Source of the DNA: Colimorpha sp045222295
GTDB taxonomy: Bacteria; Bacteroidota; Bacteroidia; Bacteroidales; P3
Assembly: GCA_045222295.1 (NCBI GenBank)
Contig: JBGUXP010000011.1
Coordinates: forward strand, 74,187 to 138,186
Length of the DNA: 64,000 nt
Direction: 5' to 3'
Positions 49,701 to 58,088 of the stretch are shown one piece after another (positions within the stretch are counted from its first letter, which is position 1; each line of letters starts with the position of its first letter). Both the position numbers and the translations under genes were made by a program. Below the pieces are notes generated by a model. It was not told where the DNA came from. It made no database searches and saw only the letters and a list, made by a program, of their open reading frames with translations.

Positions 49701-52364
49701 ATGAATAGAAAACACGGATTATTGAAGGTTCTGACCCTGGGAATGATGTTTTTGCTTGGGATGCCTGCACTGGAAGCGCAACCCGGCGGACCGGGAGGTT
49801 TCCCCGGCGGACGGCCGCCGAGAGGCGAGCGCCCCCAAGGCAAGCCCCGTTTCCCCGGTCAGGACTGGAACAACCAAAGCAACGACAAGAACGCCGACTC
49901 CGTGAAAAAGAAAAAGAAAGTGAAGGAAGGCGACACCTTCAAGGTGGTGGGATCGCTGCGCGATTCTGTCAGCGGCGAGTTTCTGGCCTTCGTCAACGTG
50001 GCCGTGCTCGACTCGGTGGACTCGACCTTCGTCAAGGGTGGCGCCACCAACTTCGACGGCCTCTTTGAAATCAGCGGCGTGCCCCTGGGAGCCTACCTGC
50101 TGCGCATCTCGGCCATCGGCTACCAGAACCGACTGATACCCTTTAAGGTGGAGAACAACACAGCTCTCGGCACCATCAAGCTCATGCCCGGCTCCACCAC
50201 ACTCGAGGCCGTGGAAATCACCGCCGAGAAGCCTCTCTACGCCATGGACGGAGAGAAGATGATATACAACGTCAGCGAGGACCCATCAATCCAGACCGGC
50301 ACCACCGAGGATGCCCTTCAGAATGCCCCGGGCGTGGAGGTCGACGTGGAAGGCAACGTGACGCTGCGCGGCGTCTCGAGTGTGGAGATTTGGATTAACG
50401 ACAAGCCCTCCAAGCTCACCGAGGAGAACCTCAAGACCTACCTGCAGACGCTGCCGGCCAACGCCCTCGCCCGCATCGAGACCATCACCAACCCCTCGGC
50501 CAAATACGCCACCGATGCCGAGGCCGTCATCAACATCGTCACCTCCGCCCACATCAAGAGCAACCAGTTCGTCAGCTTCGGTGTCAACGGCAGCACCCAG
50601 CCCTTTGTCAGCCCTTGGATAAGCTATATGTGGGCCAAGGAGAAGCTGAGTATCAACCTCTTCGCTAGCGGTCGTTTCTCCGACCGCGACAACGAGAACG
50701 AGGGCTGGTCGATGCGCCGTCAGGACAAGGTCGGCGGTGTACAAGGCGTCGACTACGACACCACCCTTTACCAAACCGACACTTCCAAGAGCGGCAACAA
50801 GAGTTACAGCGGCAACATCTTCATGAATATCAACTACGAGATTGACTCCACCAGCGACATCTCCTTCAACGGCGGCGGCTTCCTCAATTACAACCGAAGC
50901 TACTCCGACCGCACCACCAACCAGTTTTACTTCTCGCCCCTCGACACCATCGCCTACAGCATCGGCGACACCACCACGTCGCCCTCGGGTTTTGGCCACA
51001 TTGGTGCCGACTACACCAAGAAGTTCGACGACGAGGGACACAACCTGCGCCTGGGCGTCAACAGCCGCTTCTCGCGCAACGCCAGCGACGAATACTACAA
51101 CCGAAACTACACGCTCTATACCCTCACTCCCGTGCCCAGCGACGAGCACCGCTACCTGATGACCCGCAGCTACAACTACGGCGTCGACTTCGATGCCCGC
51201 TACAACCGCCCCTATTCGAAGGACGGCGAGCTGAGCTATGGCCTGCGTGCCGACTACGAGCGCACCGACAACGACTACAAGCGCTACAACGACCACGACG
51301 GCACCCTCGTCGACACCCTGCGCACCTACCACTTCGACGGCAGCGAATGGGGCATCAACGCCGACGTCAACTGGACCCACCGCTGGGGCGGCTTCACCCT
51401 CAGCACCGGCCTGGGTTACGAGCTCAGCCACACCTACTACAACTACACCTCCGACAAGCTCTTCGCCGACGGAACCCTCTTCGCCGACGACAGTTCCTTC
51501 TTCACCCACAGCTTCCGCCCCTCCATCCACCTCACCTACCGCACCGAAGACATGCACAACCTAAAACTCAACTACTCCATGCGCATGAACCACCCCAGCG
51601 AGGAGAACATCACCAGTTTCCGCATCTATGACGAGGACTCCTACCGCACCGGCAACCCCGACGGCCTCAAGCCCAGCTACACCCACTCGATGGAGGCCGG
51701 ATGGCAGAAGTTCTTCGAGTCCTTCGGCAATATGGGCATCGAAGCCTATGGCCGCTGGAGCACCAACGAAATCAGCTCGCTCACCGACGCCAAGATGGAT
51801 GAGTTTCTCGACCGCATCGTCTCCTTCTCCGTGCCCTACAACATGGGCTCCTCCTGGCGCTACGGCACAAGCCTCAACATGACCTACCGTCCCTCGGGAT
51901 TCTTCAATGTGCGCCTCTACGCCAACCTCTACAACTACGGCTACCACCTCGACAACTACCGTGGACAGCCCTACGACAACGACAAATGGTCGTGGAGCGT
52001 CCGCGTCAACGCTTGGGCCAAGGTCTTCGACCAGTACCAAATCACCATGTCGCTCAACTACTCCTCGCCCACCATCAGCCTCATGAGCGAACAGAAGGCA
52101 CGCTACTGGTTCAACATCGGCGCCCGCAGCGACTTCTTCAAACGCAAGCTGTCGGTCTTCATCAACATCCAGGACCTCTTCAACTGGGGCGCCCGCTACG
52201 GCTTCGGCAGCGAGAACACCAACCCCTACTACCTCAGCAGCAGCACCAACAAGATGCTCAACAGCCGCTACATCTCCGCCGGTATCACCCTCCGCTTCGG
52301 TAAACTCGAACTCGAGAACAGCGCCAAGGACGGCTCCAGCGAAAGCGGCGACACACTGAACTAA
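49701..52364 (+). CDS. Outer-membrane beta-barrel receptor with carboxypeptidase-like domain
   Basis: 887 residues. Signal peptide (VLTLGMMFLLGMPALEAQ) and a Gly/Pro/Arg-rich stretch (PGGPGGFPGGRPPRGERPQG) are followed by a CarboxypepD_reg-like domain (VVGSLRDSVSGEFLAFVNVA ... GLFEISGVPLGAYLLRISAIGYQ in pieces), a TonB plug (AEKPLYAMDGEKMIYNVSED, APGVEVDVEGNVTLRGVSS) and a long outer-membrane barrel. This is the TonB-receptor-like outer membrane protein family common in Bacteroidota. The Gly-rich N-terminal insertion is unusual. No SusD partner follows, so a specific substrate cannot be assigned. Confidence 0.87.
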   Translation: MNRKHGLLKVLTLGMMFLLGMPALEAQPGGPGGFPGGRPPRGERPQGKPRFPGQDWNNQSNDKNADSVKKKKKVKEGDTFKVVGSLRDSVSGEFLAFVNVAVLDSVDSTFVKGGATNFDGLFEISGVPLGAYLLRISAIGYQNRLIPFKVENNTALGTIKLMPGSTTLEAVEITAEKPLYAMDGEKMIYNVSEDPSIQTGTTEDALQNAPGVEVDVEGNVTLRGVSSVEIWINDKPSKLTEENLKTYLQTLPANALARIETITNPSAKYATDAEAVINIVTSAHIKSNQFVSFGVNGSTQPFVSPWISYMWAKEKLSINLFASGRFSDRDNENEGWSMRRQDKVGGVQGVDYDTTLYQTDTSKSGNKSYSGNIFMNINYEIDSTSDISFNGGGFLNYNRSYSDRTTNQFYFSPLDTIAYSIGDTTTSPSGFGHIGADYTKKFDDEGHNLRLGVNSRFSRNASDEYYNRNYTLYTLTPVPSDEHRYLMTRSYNYGVDFDARYNRPYSKDGELSYGLRADYERTDNDYKRYNDHDGTLVDTLRTYHFDGSEWGINADVNWTHRWGGFTLSTGLGYELSHTYYNYTSDKLFADGTLFADDSSFFTHSFRPSIHLTYRTEDMHNLKLNYSMRMNHPSEENITSFRIYDEDSYRTGNPDGLKPSYTHSMEAGWQKFFESFGNMGIEAYGRWSTNEISSLTDAKMDEFLDRIVSFSVPYNMGSSWRYGTSLNMTYRPSGFFNVRLYANLYNYGYHLDNYRGQPYDNDKWSWSVRVNAWAKVFDQYQITMSLNYSSPTISLMSEQKARYWFNIGARSDFFKRKLSVFINIQDLFNWGARYGFGSENTNPYYLSSSTNKMLNSRYISAGITLRFGKLELENSAKDGSSESGDTLN

Positions 52365-52384
52365 AATTTAAGGTTTAAAATTTA
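52364..52384. repeat. 7-bp repeat between the barrel and the zinc peptidase genes
   Basis: AAATTTA, AGGTTTA, AAATTTA in 7-bp phase, starting at the last base of the barrel gene stop codon. Confidence 0.6.
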
Positions 52385-52394
52385 AAGAAAAATT

Positions 52395-53123
52395 ATGATT
52401 CATTCCCTGCTCCAAATAGCCACCACCACCTCCGGGGCCTCCGGCTCCACGCTCATGTGGGTGGTCTTCATCGCGCTGACGCTCATCTCCATGCTCGCCA
52501 GCAAAAACGTCGAACGCAAGTTCAAGAAATATGCCCAGATACGCATGGAAGGTGGCCTGACTGGCCACGAGGTCGCTGAGCGGATGCTGCTGGACCACGA
52601 CATACGCAACGTACAAGTCCGCATGGTGAAAGGTTCCCTAACCGACCACTACAATCCCGCCGACCACACACTCAACCTCAGTCCCGACGTCTACAATGGC
52701 ACAAGCGTGGCTGCCGCAGCCGTCGCCGCCCACGAGTGCGGCCATGCTGTACAACACGCTACAGCCTATTCCTGGCTTGGATTGCGTTCGGCACTGGTGC
52801 CAGTGGTCAACTTCACGGGGCGCTACGTTTCGTGGGTGCTTCTGGCGGGCCTATTGCTGGTCAAGACATTTCCTTCGCTGCTGCTCATCGGCATCGCACT
52901 CTTTGCAATGTCAACACTCTTCTCCCTTGTCACCTTGCCAGTGGAGATCAACGCCTCGCGCCGCGCCCTGCAGTGGATTCAGCAGAAAGAGATTACCTCT
53001 CGCGACACCCACCCCTATGCCGTCAGCGCCCTCCGCTCCGCCGCCTACACCTACGTCATGGCCGCCATCACCTCCCTCGCCACCCTCGCCTACTATCTGA
53101 TGATTTATCTTGACCGTAAATAG
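52395..53123 (+). CDS. Membrane zinc metallopeptidase (YugP/neutral zinc peptidase 2 type)
   Basis: 242 residues with an N-terminal helix, catalytic HExxH in AVAAHECGHAVQHA, and C-terminal helices (WVLLAGLLLVKTFPSLLLIGIALFAM in part) ending with the conserved LPVEINASRRAL segment, whose Glu is the likely third ligand. VRMVKGSLTDHYNPADHTLNLSPDVY precedes the active site as in YugP. Substrate unknown. Last gene before the accessory island; no terminator seen after it. Confidence 0.9.
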   Translation: MIHSLLQIATTTSGASGSTLMWVVFIALTLISMLASKNVERKFKKYAQIRMEGGLTGHEVAERMLLDHDIRNVQVRMVKGSLTDHYNPADHTLNLSPDVYNGTSVAAAAVAAHECGHAVQHATAYSWLGLRSALVPVVNFTGRYVSWVLLAGLLLVKTFPSLLLIGIALFAMSTLFSLVTLPVEINASRRALQWIQQKEITSRDTHPYAVSALRSAAYTYVMAAITSLATLAYYLMIYLDRK

Positions 53124-53492
53124 CCAGTCCAAATCATTATTCTCTTTTTCTGACAGAAAATTTCACGCCAGTGATGCCTGCATCGGATATGGGTGTTGTG
53201 TGCAGATTACAAGACAACCATTAGCAAAAGTCAGTATTTTTTTTACCAGAAACAATAAATAAAAAGATACTCATTCCTCTTGGCTCTTGCCTCTGAAACT
53301 TCTTGCTCTTGTTGCTTACTCTAACTTCCGGGGCTTTTCAGAGGCTCTTTTGCTTTTCTTTATTCGCTATTGCTTCTACCGCTCTGAAAACTGAAGCTCT
53401 CCCCTGCTCTGATGACTAAAGAGGAGACATGGCCTGCGACCCCTGAAAGGGTGATGTGGTATTCCTGCGAACACCTTGAAGAAGAAAACACC

Positions 53493-53650
53493 ATAGTGAG
53501 CAACACCGATTAAATAAATTCATGATAGTGAATAGCACCGCTGAAATAAATCAAATATAGCGAAAAACGCCATTTTCCATACCTTATAAAAAATAACGCC
53601 ATTTTTGAGACGAATCAGGAAAGTCCTTGCTGAAACGCCATTTCTTGAAA
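53493..53650. repeat. 32-bp spaced repeats and left arm of the island inverted repeat
   Basis: ATAGTGAGCAACACCG (53493), ATAGTGAATAGCACCG (53525) and ATAGCGAAAAACGCC (53557) start exactly 32 bp apart. AACGCCATTT recurs at about 53567, 53595 and 53633. The segment 53534-53576 is matched in inverse at 63590-63633 with one mismatch and one 1-bp gap. Confidence 0.75.
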
Positions 53651-53686
53651 AACACATGTGGTTCCTGCGTCTGCCTTGTGGGTAGG

Positions 53687-53741
53687 TCTTATCCTCCTTG
53701 TATCTTCCTCTTATGATCCTCTTATCCTCCTCTTATGTGGG
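53687..53741. repeat. Five-unit 11-bp repeat
   Basis: TCTTATCCTCC, TTGTATCTTCC, TCTTATGATCC, TCTTATCCTCC, TCTTATGTGGG in 11-bp phase. Confidence 0.75.
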
Positions 53742-53911
53742 CAGTATTTGCAGTTTGTGTGGGCCTCATTTCGTCTGAAATTCGATAACATTCGGTACTG
53801 TCTGTGGGTCGATTTGGGTAATGAGCCCGTCAGAAATACTACATATCATTCTGATTATACGAAATTTGCGTTGTTCATTTATTTTTCTTTCGTTCGTATC
53901 AAAAAAATTCG

Positions 53912-53919
53912 TATATTTG
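53912..53919 (+). promoter_or_regulatory. -7 element of the candidate structured RNA
   Basis: TATATTTG followed by CAG, an exact TAnnTTTG match; transcription would begin near 53925, at the start of the folded region. Confidence 0.6.
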
Positions 53920-53924
53920 CAGTC

Positions 53925-54309
53925 GTCAAACGTCGGAGCCTAAAATGGCTGTCGGCTCATGCCGACAAGTCGTTTTTAGGGATGGCGGGCGACAGACATA
54001 TTGAAAAGACGTTGGGAAAATCCCTTCCATTCGGCGGTTCGGCAATACAAACGTGTTTGCATTGCTCTCACACTTAAGAATGGTTGGAGTTAAACGTTAA
54101 TCTGCGGTTAACCGAACTTCGCAACTTCGATATACCAACTGCATGATAACGCGATGACCGGCGTCCATGGGTATGATGTACATAGTACTTTCATAGTTTC
54201 TATTGTATTTCATTACAGCGTGGGCTTCGACATTGCTTATCCCCAGTTGGTAGGCATGCGAAGGCCTCGGTTAACGGGATAAGCAAGACTGTTTAGACCC
54301 GCGCTTTTT
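53925..54309 (+). ncRNA. Candidate structured RNA or long leader upstream of the SPFH gene
   Basis: The 5' part: AACGTC (53929-53934) can pair with GACGTT (54008-54013), enclosing CCTAAAA/TTTTAGG (53939-53945/53974-53980), which encloses the perfect hairpin TGTCGGC-TCAT-GCCGACA (53950-53967). GGGA-AAA-TCCC follows (54015-54025). The 3' part: GCGTGGG/CCCGCGC (54218-54224/54298-54304, one G-U) encloses an 11-bp perfect stem TTGCTTATCCC/GGGATAAGCAA (54233-54243/54276-54286), then TTTTT (54305-54309). A 19-codon reading frame (MAVGSCRQVVFRDGGRQTY) starts at 53946. It does not match tmRNA, RNase P or SRP RNA by eye. Confidence 0.5.
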
Positions 54310-54342
54310 CGTGTGCTGTATTGAAAACAAAAAGGATACGCT

Positions 54343-55437
54343 ATGGCTATAGTTAATGTAGTTCGCTATGAGAACAACCCTGAAGAGATTGTCGGAAAGT
54401 ATACTGAGAACGACATCCGCTTGGGGTCTCAACTGATTGTTTATCCTGCACAGACGGCTTTCTTCGTGCGAGGTGGAAAGGTTCTCGATGAGTTCACGTC
54501 GGGCACTTACACTATCAACAGCGAGAACATCCCACTGCTGAACAAGATTATCAACCTGCCTTTTGGCAAAGAGTCACCCTTCGGTGCTGAAGTGTGGTTT
54601 GTAAACCAAACCACTCATCTCGACTGCAAATGGGGCACGGCAGCACCGTTGCAAATTGAAGACCCCAAGTATGAGGTGATTGTCCCTGTTCGCGCCTATG
54701 GCCAGTATGGTTTCCGTGTGAGTAATCCTCGCCTCTTCCTAGAATCTTTCGTCGGTAATATGCCGTCGTTCGATATGGTGACGCTATCTAACTATTTCCG
54801 TGGTGTCATCCAATCCCGATTGTCTTCTATCATCAGCGATGCTATGCTTGCTGTCAGTGCATCGGTGGTGAATATTGGCAGCAAGACAACCGAATTGTCG
54901 GATATAGCGCAGAAACTGTTGCAGCCTGTTCTCGAGATGTATGGTGTCGAGTTACAACTCTTCAGCGTGGTGGCCGTCACTGTCGATGAAGGGGATGCCA
55001 GTTTCCAACGGCTCAAGGAGGCCATCGACGCAAAAGCTGAAATGCGCATCATCGGGAATGAGAACTACCAGATGCGACGCAGTTTCGATGTGCTGGAGAA
55101 GGCAGCAGGTAACACCGGAGGTGGTGCTATGAATACTGCCGTGGGCATCGGTGCCGGAGTGGGCATTGGGTCGCAGGTGGCAGGCCTGGCAGGAGCATTC
55201 ATCAACACCCAGCCGCCCGCTGTGCCGCCGCCCGTGCCGCAGGCGCAATACTACGTCGTTGTTGCAGGAGCGCAGCAAGGTCCGTTCGACATTGCCACCA
55301 TTCAGACAATGATGCAGCAGGCTATGGTGAACGGCAACACATTGGCATGGAAAGCTGGCATGCCACAATGGTCGGCAATATCCACATTGCCGGAGTTTTC
55401 CACTCAACCCACACCTCCACCCATTCCCAATGTCTAA
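54343..55437 (+). CDS. SPFH domain protein with C-terminal GYF_2 domain
   Basis: 364 residues. The N-terminal two thirds match the SPFH-type virion-core/YdjI-like family (VVRYENNPEEIVGKY, LIVYPAQTAFFVRGGKVLDEF, YGFRVSNPRLFLESFVG, in pieces). A Gly-rich hydrophobic stretch (TAVGIGAGVGIGSQVAGLAGA) and Pro-rich linker lead to a GYF_2 domain (YYVVVAGAQQGPFDIATIQ ... LAWKAGMPQWSAIS). In Bacillus the relative YdjI recruits a PspA-like protein to the membrane. It heads a plus-strand run up to 60309. Confidence 0.85.
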   Translation: MAIVNVVRYENNPEEIVGKYTENDIRLGSQLIVYPAQTAFFVRGGKVLDEFTSGTYTINSENIPLLNKIINLPFGKESPFGAEVWFVNQTTHLDCKWGTAAPLQIEDPKYEVIVPVRAYGQYGFRVSNPRLFLESFVGNMPSFDMVTLSNYFRGVIQSRLSSIISDAMLAVSASVVNIGSKTTELSDIAQKLLQPVLEMYGVELQLFSVVAVTVDEGDASFQRLKEAIDAKAEMRIIGNENYQMRRSFDVLEKAAGNTGGGAMNTAVGIGAGVGIGSQVAGLAGAFINTQPPAVPPPVPQAQYYVVVAGAQQGPFDIATIQTMMQQAMVNGNTLAWKAGMPQWSAISTLPEFSTQPTPPPIPNV

Positions 55438-55455
55438 TCTTAGAGCCATACCAAT

Positions 55456-55800
55456 ATGAAAAAGACCATTCTCTTTACGGCCATTGCTGTGCTGGTAGTC
55501 AATATCCTTGCTGGTTTGTTGCTGAGCAGTTATCACACCTTTAATATCATTGCTACCAGCATTGTGGTGCTACTTACCACTACACTGATGTATATCACCG
55601 AGAGTATCACCATGAAAGATGCCTTCCGAGTCTCGCTACCGTTTATTTTTGCAGTCCTTGGAGTGGTGATGTTTTTGCTGATGGTCTTCTCCAAGCACCA
55701 ACTGCAGGACAATTGGTGTGTGATAGTGTCGCTCTTCATTCTACTATTGGAAGCCTTAGTATTGTATGTGACACATATAGTAAGCAAAAAAATATATTAA
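55456..55800 (+). CDS. Small four-helix membrane protein
   Basis: 114 residues almost entirely made of hydrophobic segments (ILFTAIAVLVVNILAGLLLS, IIATSIVVLLTTTLMYI, SLPFIFAVLGVVMFLLMVF, VSLFILLLEALVLYV), giving four transmembrane helices. No family recognised. It lies 18 bp after the SPFH-GYF gene and could be its membrane partner (inference). Confidence 0.65.
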   Translation: MKKTILFTAIAVLVVNILAGLLLSSYHTFNIIATSIVVLLTTTLMYITESITMKDAFRVSLPFIFAVLGVVMFLLMVFSKHQLQDNWCVIVSLFILLLEALVLYVTHIVSKKIY

Positions 55801-55820
55801 TTAACAAAATATACGCTATT

Positions 55821-56015
55821 ATGAAAACAACATGTAGGTATTGTATGGCCATTAAAGATGGTGAACAAGTAAGATATCGGTGTACAAACAAAAAAGGGAT
55901 TCCTTTGTTAGATTCCACTATTGACAATTCAGAGTTGTCTCGGAAAGAACCCATATGTCCTTATATCGATAATTTTATTGATTGTCTTTACTTTAGTCCA
56001 ACTCAAACAAAATAA
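55821..56015 (+). CDS. Small cysteine-rich protein
   Basis: 64 residues starting MKTTCRYCMAIKDGEQVRYRC, with five or six cysteines (CRYC, RC, ICPYI, DCLYF), suggesting a small metal-binding fold. The frame continues upstream but only into the membrane-protein gene. It ends 1 bp before the next start codon. A/T-rich codon use. No family recognised. Confidence 0.5.
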   Translation: MKTTCRYCMAIKDGEQVRYRCTNKKGIPLLDSTIDNSELSRKEPICPYIDNFIDCLYFSPTQTK

Positions 56016-56016
56016 A

Positions 56017-56205
56017 ATGCCAAGGTTCAACTATACTATAGGGCAATGGTATAAGTTCTATTATGTAGACGGAAGTATTAAAGTGGCAAAATCCATTACA
56101 GGTTCGATGGGATACCCCGTGTTTCAAACCGAAGATGGTATTGAGTTATCCTATAGCGAGATAATGAATAATTGCATTAAAAAGGAACTATATAATAAAC
56201 AGTAA
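56017..56205 (+). CDS. Very small protein of unknown function
   Basis: 62 residues (MPRFNYTIGQWYKFYYVDG start), starting 1 bp after the previous stop codon (TAA-A-ATG), so translation is probably coupled. It looks like a small beta-rich domain with a Lys-rich end (CIKKELYNKQ). No family recognised. Confidence 0.5.
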   Translation: MPRFNYTIGQWYKFYYVDGSIKVAKSITGSMGYPVFQTEDGIELSYSEIMNNCIKKELYNKQ

Positions 56206-56220
56206 ATAAAAATTCATCAA

Positions 56221-56550
56221 ATGGAAACAGATAGATTATCCGGTATTGTTGTATACACGATTCACGATAATGATCCTTTGAGAGATGCGCTCAAAAATGG
56301 GATTACAGAGAAATGCAAAGGAGAGCCTTTAGACGAATCTACGTATGGGATTCCGATTCAAGGGGCTATTAGGGATAAGACTGTGCATGATCTAAAGGAT
56401 ATATGCATTGAAGCACGCAAGAAAAGCAACAGTGACTTCAAGGAGCATGATATTGTATGCCTATACTTTCCGACGTACCCCGAAGAATCAGGGGATAATC
56501 GTTACATTAGACAGGTTTATATTATTGCTCCGAAAAACCAAGAGAGGTAA
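56221..56550 (+). CDS. Hypothetical protein
   Basis: 109 residues (METDRLSGIVVYTIHDNDP start). Alternating predicted strands and helices, a KEHDIVCLYFPTYPEE segment and a final strand (YIRQVYIIAPK). It resembles no family I can name. In the A/T-rich part of the island, 15 bp after the preceding gene. Confidence 0.5.
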   Translation: METDRLSGIVVYTIHDNDPLRDALKNGITEKCKGEPLDESTYGIPIQGAIRDKTVHDLKDICIEARKKSNSDFKEHDIVCLYFPTYPEESGDNRYIRQVYIIAPKNQER

Positions 56551-56594
56551 TAGCTCCACCAAAAAACATCAAACACATTGTTATAAAAATAGCC

Positions 56595-57290
56595 ATGTTT
56601 GAAGTAGATTATGACCCCAATGCGGGCGAAGCCAATATTATAAAAGTACACAATAATGTGTTCAATAACGAATTAACCATTAACACAGTACATGTTTGGG
56701 TTTTCGAATTGAATGGTAAATATGTAGAATCCAAATATGATGGAATAGTTTCATCTATCAGAAATAGGTTTGTTCCCATAGATGTACTATATAAATCAAA
56801 TTCCTCTGGGGAAAAATTGTATCTTGCTTTTGCCGATGAAGACGGCAAGGCCTCAACAGATATGATATGGAACATTAACTGTATAAAGAATATCAAGTTA
56901 ACGAGAATCGAGAGGAAAGAGAATGATTATTATGAGATAACGAAAGAGCAGCTGTATGAACTTTGTACGGCTTCGTCTTTGATGGTGCAGATCAGTGGGA
57001 AAAAAGGAACTATCTTGGAAGGAAATGCTACAGATGCCATTATAATGTTCCAAACCTTGTACAATGAGGCTATCGACAACACCAAGTTTACCGATGCAAA
57101 AACCAAGGCATTGGATGATTTAAACAAACGAGTAAAGCATTTATTTGAAAAAATAGAAGAAGACGAACGTCAACAGAAAGAGAAAGAACGACGGAAAGAG
57201 AAAAAAGAGAGTAATAGTAATATAATATGGATTATTATCTCTGCCGTTGTGGTTATCGCTTCTTTTGTGTGGATGATTTCCATGTGGTAA
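56595..57290 (+). CDS. Island paralogue 1, C-terminally membrane-anchored
   Basis: 231 residues. The N-terminal half has IDVLYKSNSSGEKLYLAF and INCIKNIKL; the C-terminal half has ITKEQLYELCTASSLMVQI and LYNEAIDNTKFTDAKT. These two blocks are shared with the next three genes. A charged coiled coil (EEDERQQKEKERRKEKKE) then leads to one C-terminal transmembrane helix (IIWIIISAVVVIASFVWM), so the domain should be cytoplasmic and tail-anchored. Function unknown. A/T-rich. Confidence 0.6.
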   Translation: MFEVDYDPNAGEANIIKVHNNVFNNELTINTVHVWVFELNGKYVESKYDGIVSSIRNRFVPIDVLYKSNSSGEKLYLAFADEDGKASTDMIWNINCIKNIKLTRIERKENDYYEITKEQLYELCTASSLMVQISGKKGTILEGNATDAIIMFQTLYNEAIDNTKFTDAKTKALDDLNKRVKHLFEKIEEDERQQKEKERRKEKKESNSNIIWIIISAVVVIASFVWMISMW

Positions 57291-57347
57291 TATAATAAGT
57301 TAATCATTCACGTAAGTTTGGATTTATTGGTATGTAATACATATTCT

Positions 57348-58055
57348 ATGATATTCGAGAAATACGAGACACTAAACACTCAAGGAGTTATTGCATCAAA
57401 AGTCAATCCTTTTGAGGGAGAAACAATGTTATACAGCTATCACCGTGGCCGAGACTCATCGCTCTATGGATGTCGGTGTATTGACATAGCAGGAATGAAA
57501 CCTAATGTTTCACTTCCAATTGATATTATGTTCAAATCAAATCAAGCAGAAGAACAGTTTTATATTGTCCTCACTGTAGGAAAATTCATTTGGCTAGGTT
57601 CAGGCAAACTTATTCTTAATCTTAATGGAAACACCAATGTCGTATTGGAAACGAATTATAGTACAAATATTGATAGTAATGAATTGTTTGATGCTTTTCC
57701 CAAGACAATTCAAATGGAAGACAATGTAGATGATTTTTTGTATGAACTATATCAATACATCGGTGACGACTATCAACTCACGCATTATTATTTTCCAATC
57801 TCCAAGGATGATTTTCTTAAATGCTGTCAGACCTCTACTTTGGCCATACAGGTGAAGGTTGACGAACATAAAGTTTGGCGAGTATGGAGTGATACAGAAG
57901 AGTTAAGTGTGAGTAAAACCCTTTTGCCGATTTTTCGTACTCTTTACAATAAAGCGATAGACAATACTATGTTTAAAGATGCTGAGAGAGAATCTTTGGA
58001 GTTGTACAAAGAGCCTGTGTTGAAGAAGAAAGGATTATTCGGTCTGTTTAAATAA
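57348..58055 (+). CDS. Island paralogue 2
   Basis: 235 residues from the ATG at 57348 (an in-frame TTG lies 30 bp upstream). Shared blocks: IDIMFKSNQAEEQFYIVL, LILNLNGNTNVVL, FPISKDDFLKCCQTSTLAI and LYNKAIDNTMFKDAE. It ends KKKGLFGLFK, exactly like the next protein. No membrane segment. Function unknown. Confidence 0.6.
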   Translation: MIFEKYETLNTQGVIASKVNPFEGETMLYSYHRGRDSSLYGCRCIDIAGMKPNVSLPIDIMFKSNQAEEQFYIVLTVGKFIWLGSGKLILNLNGNTNVVLETNYSTNIDSNELFDAFPKTIQMEDNVDDFLYELYQYIGDDYQLTHYYFPISKDDFLKCCQTSTLAIQVKVDEHKVWRVWSDTEELSVSKTLLPIFRTLYNKAIDNTMFKDAERESLELYKEPVLKKKGLFGLFK

Positions 58056-58088
58056 TAGATAGAAGTAAAACCAAAGAAAAAGATTAAA

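Larger units (their letters stand above)
53124..53911. other. Long non-coding left edge of the accessory island
   Basis: About 790 bp without a gene I would defend. It contains a low-complexity T/C-rich stretch (53275-53420), 32-bp spaced repeats ending in an inverted-repeat arm (53493-53650) and an 11-bp repeat (53687-53741). A reading frame across 53658-54077 has no start signal or recognisable content. Confidence 0.6.

Noticed and set aside
50286..51557. Long (423-codon) minus-strand frame antisense to the outer-membrane barrel gene
   Set aside because: A frame shadow of a GC-rich gene; valine/glycine-rich translation without motifs, while the plus strand encodes a clear receptor.
53617..53628. 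CAGGAAAGTCC as the start of RNase P RNA
   Set aside because: The surrounding bases do not continue the RNase P consensus; chance match inside the repeat region.
53658..54077. A 139-residue reading frame upstream of the SPFH gene
   Set aside because: It crosses an 11-bp repeat, a promoter and the folded RNA region, starts at a non-ATG codon and shows no protein-like pattern.
53925..54309. Identity as tmRNA, RNase P RNA or SRP RNA
   Set aside because: No tRNA-like ends or tag-peptide frame, no GAGGAAAGTCC/ACAGAA core in the right place, and far too long for SRP RNA. Kept only as an unassigned structured candidate.
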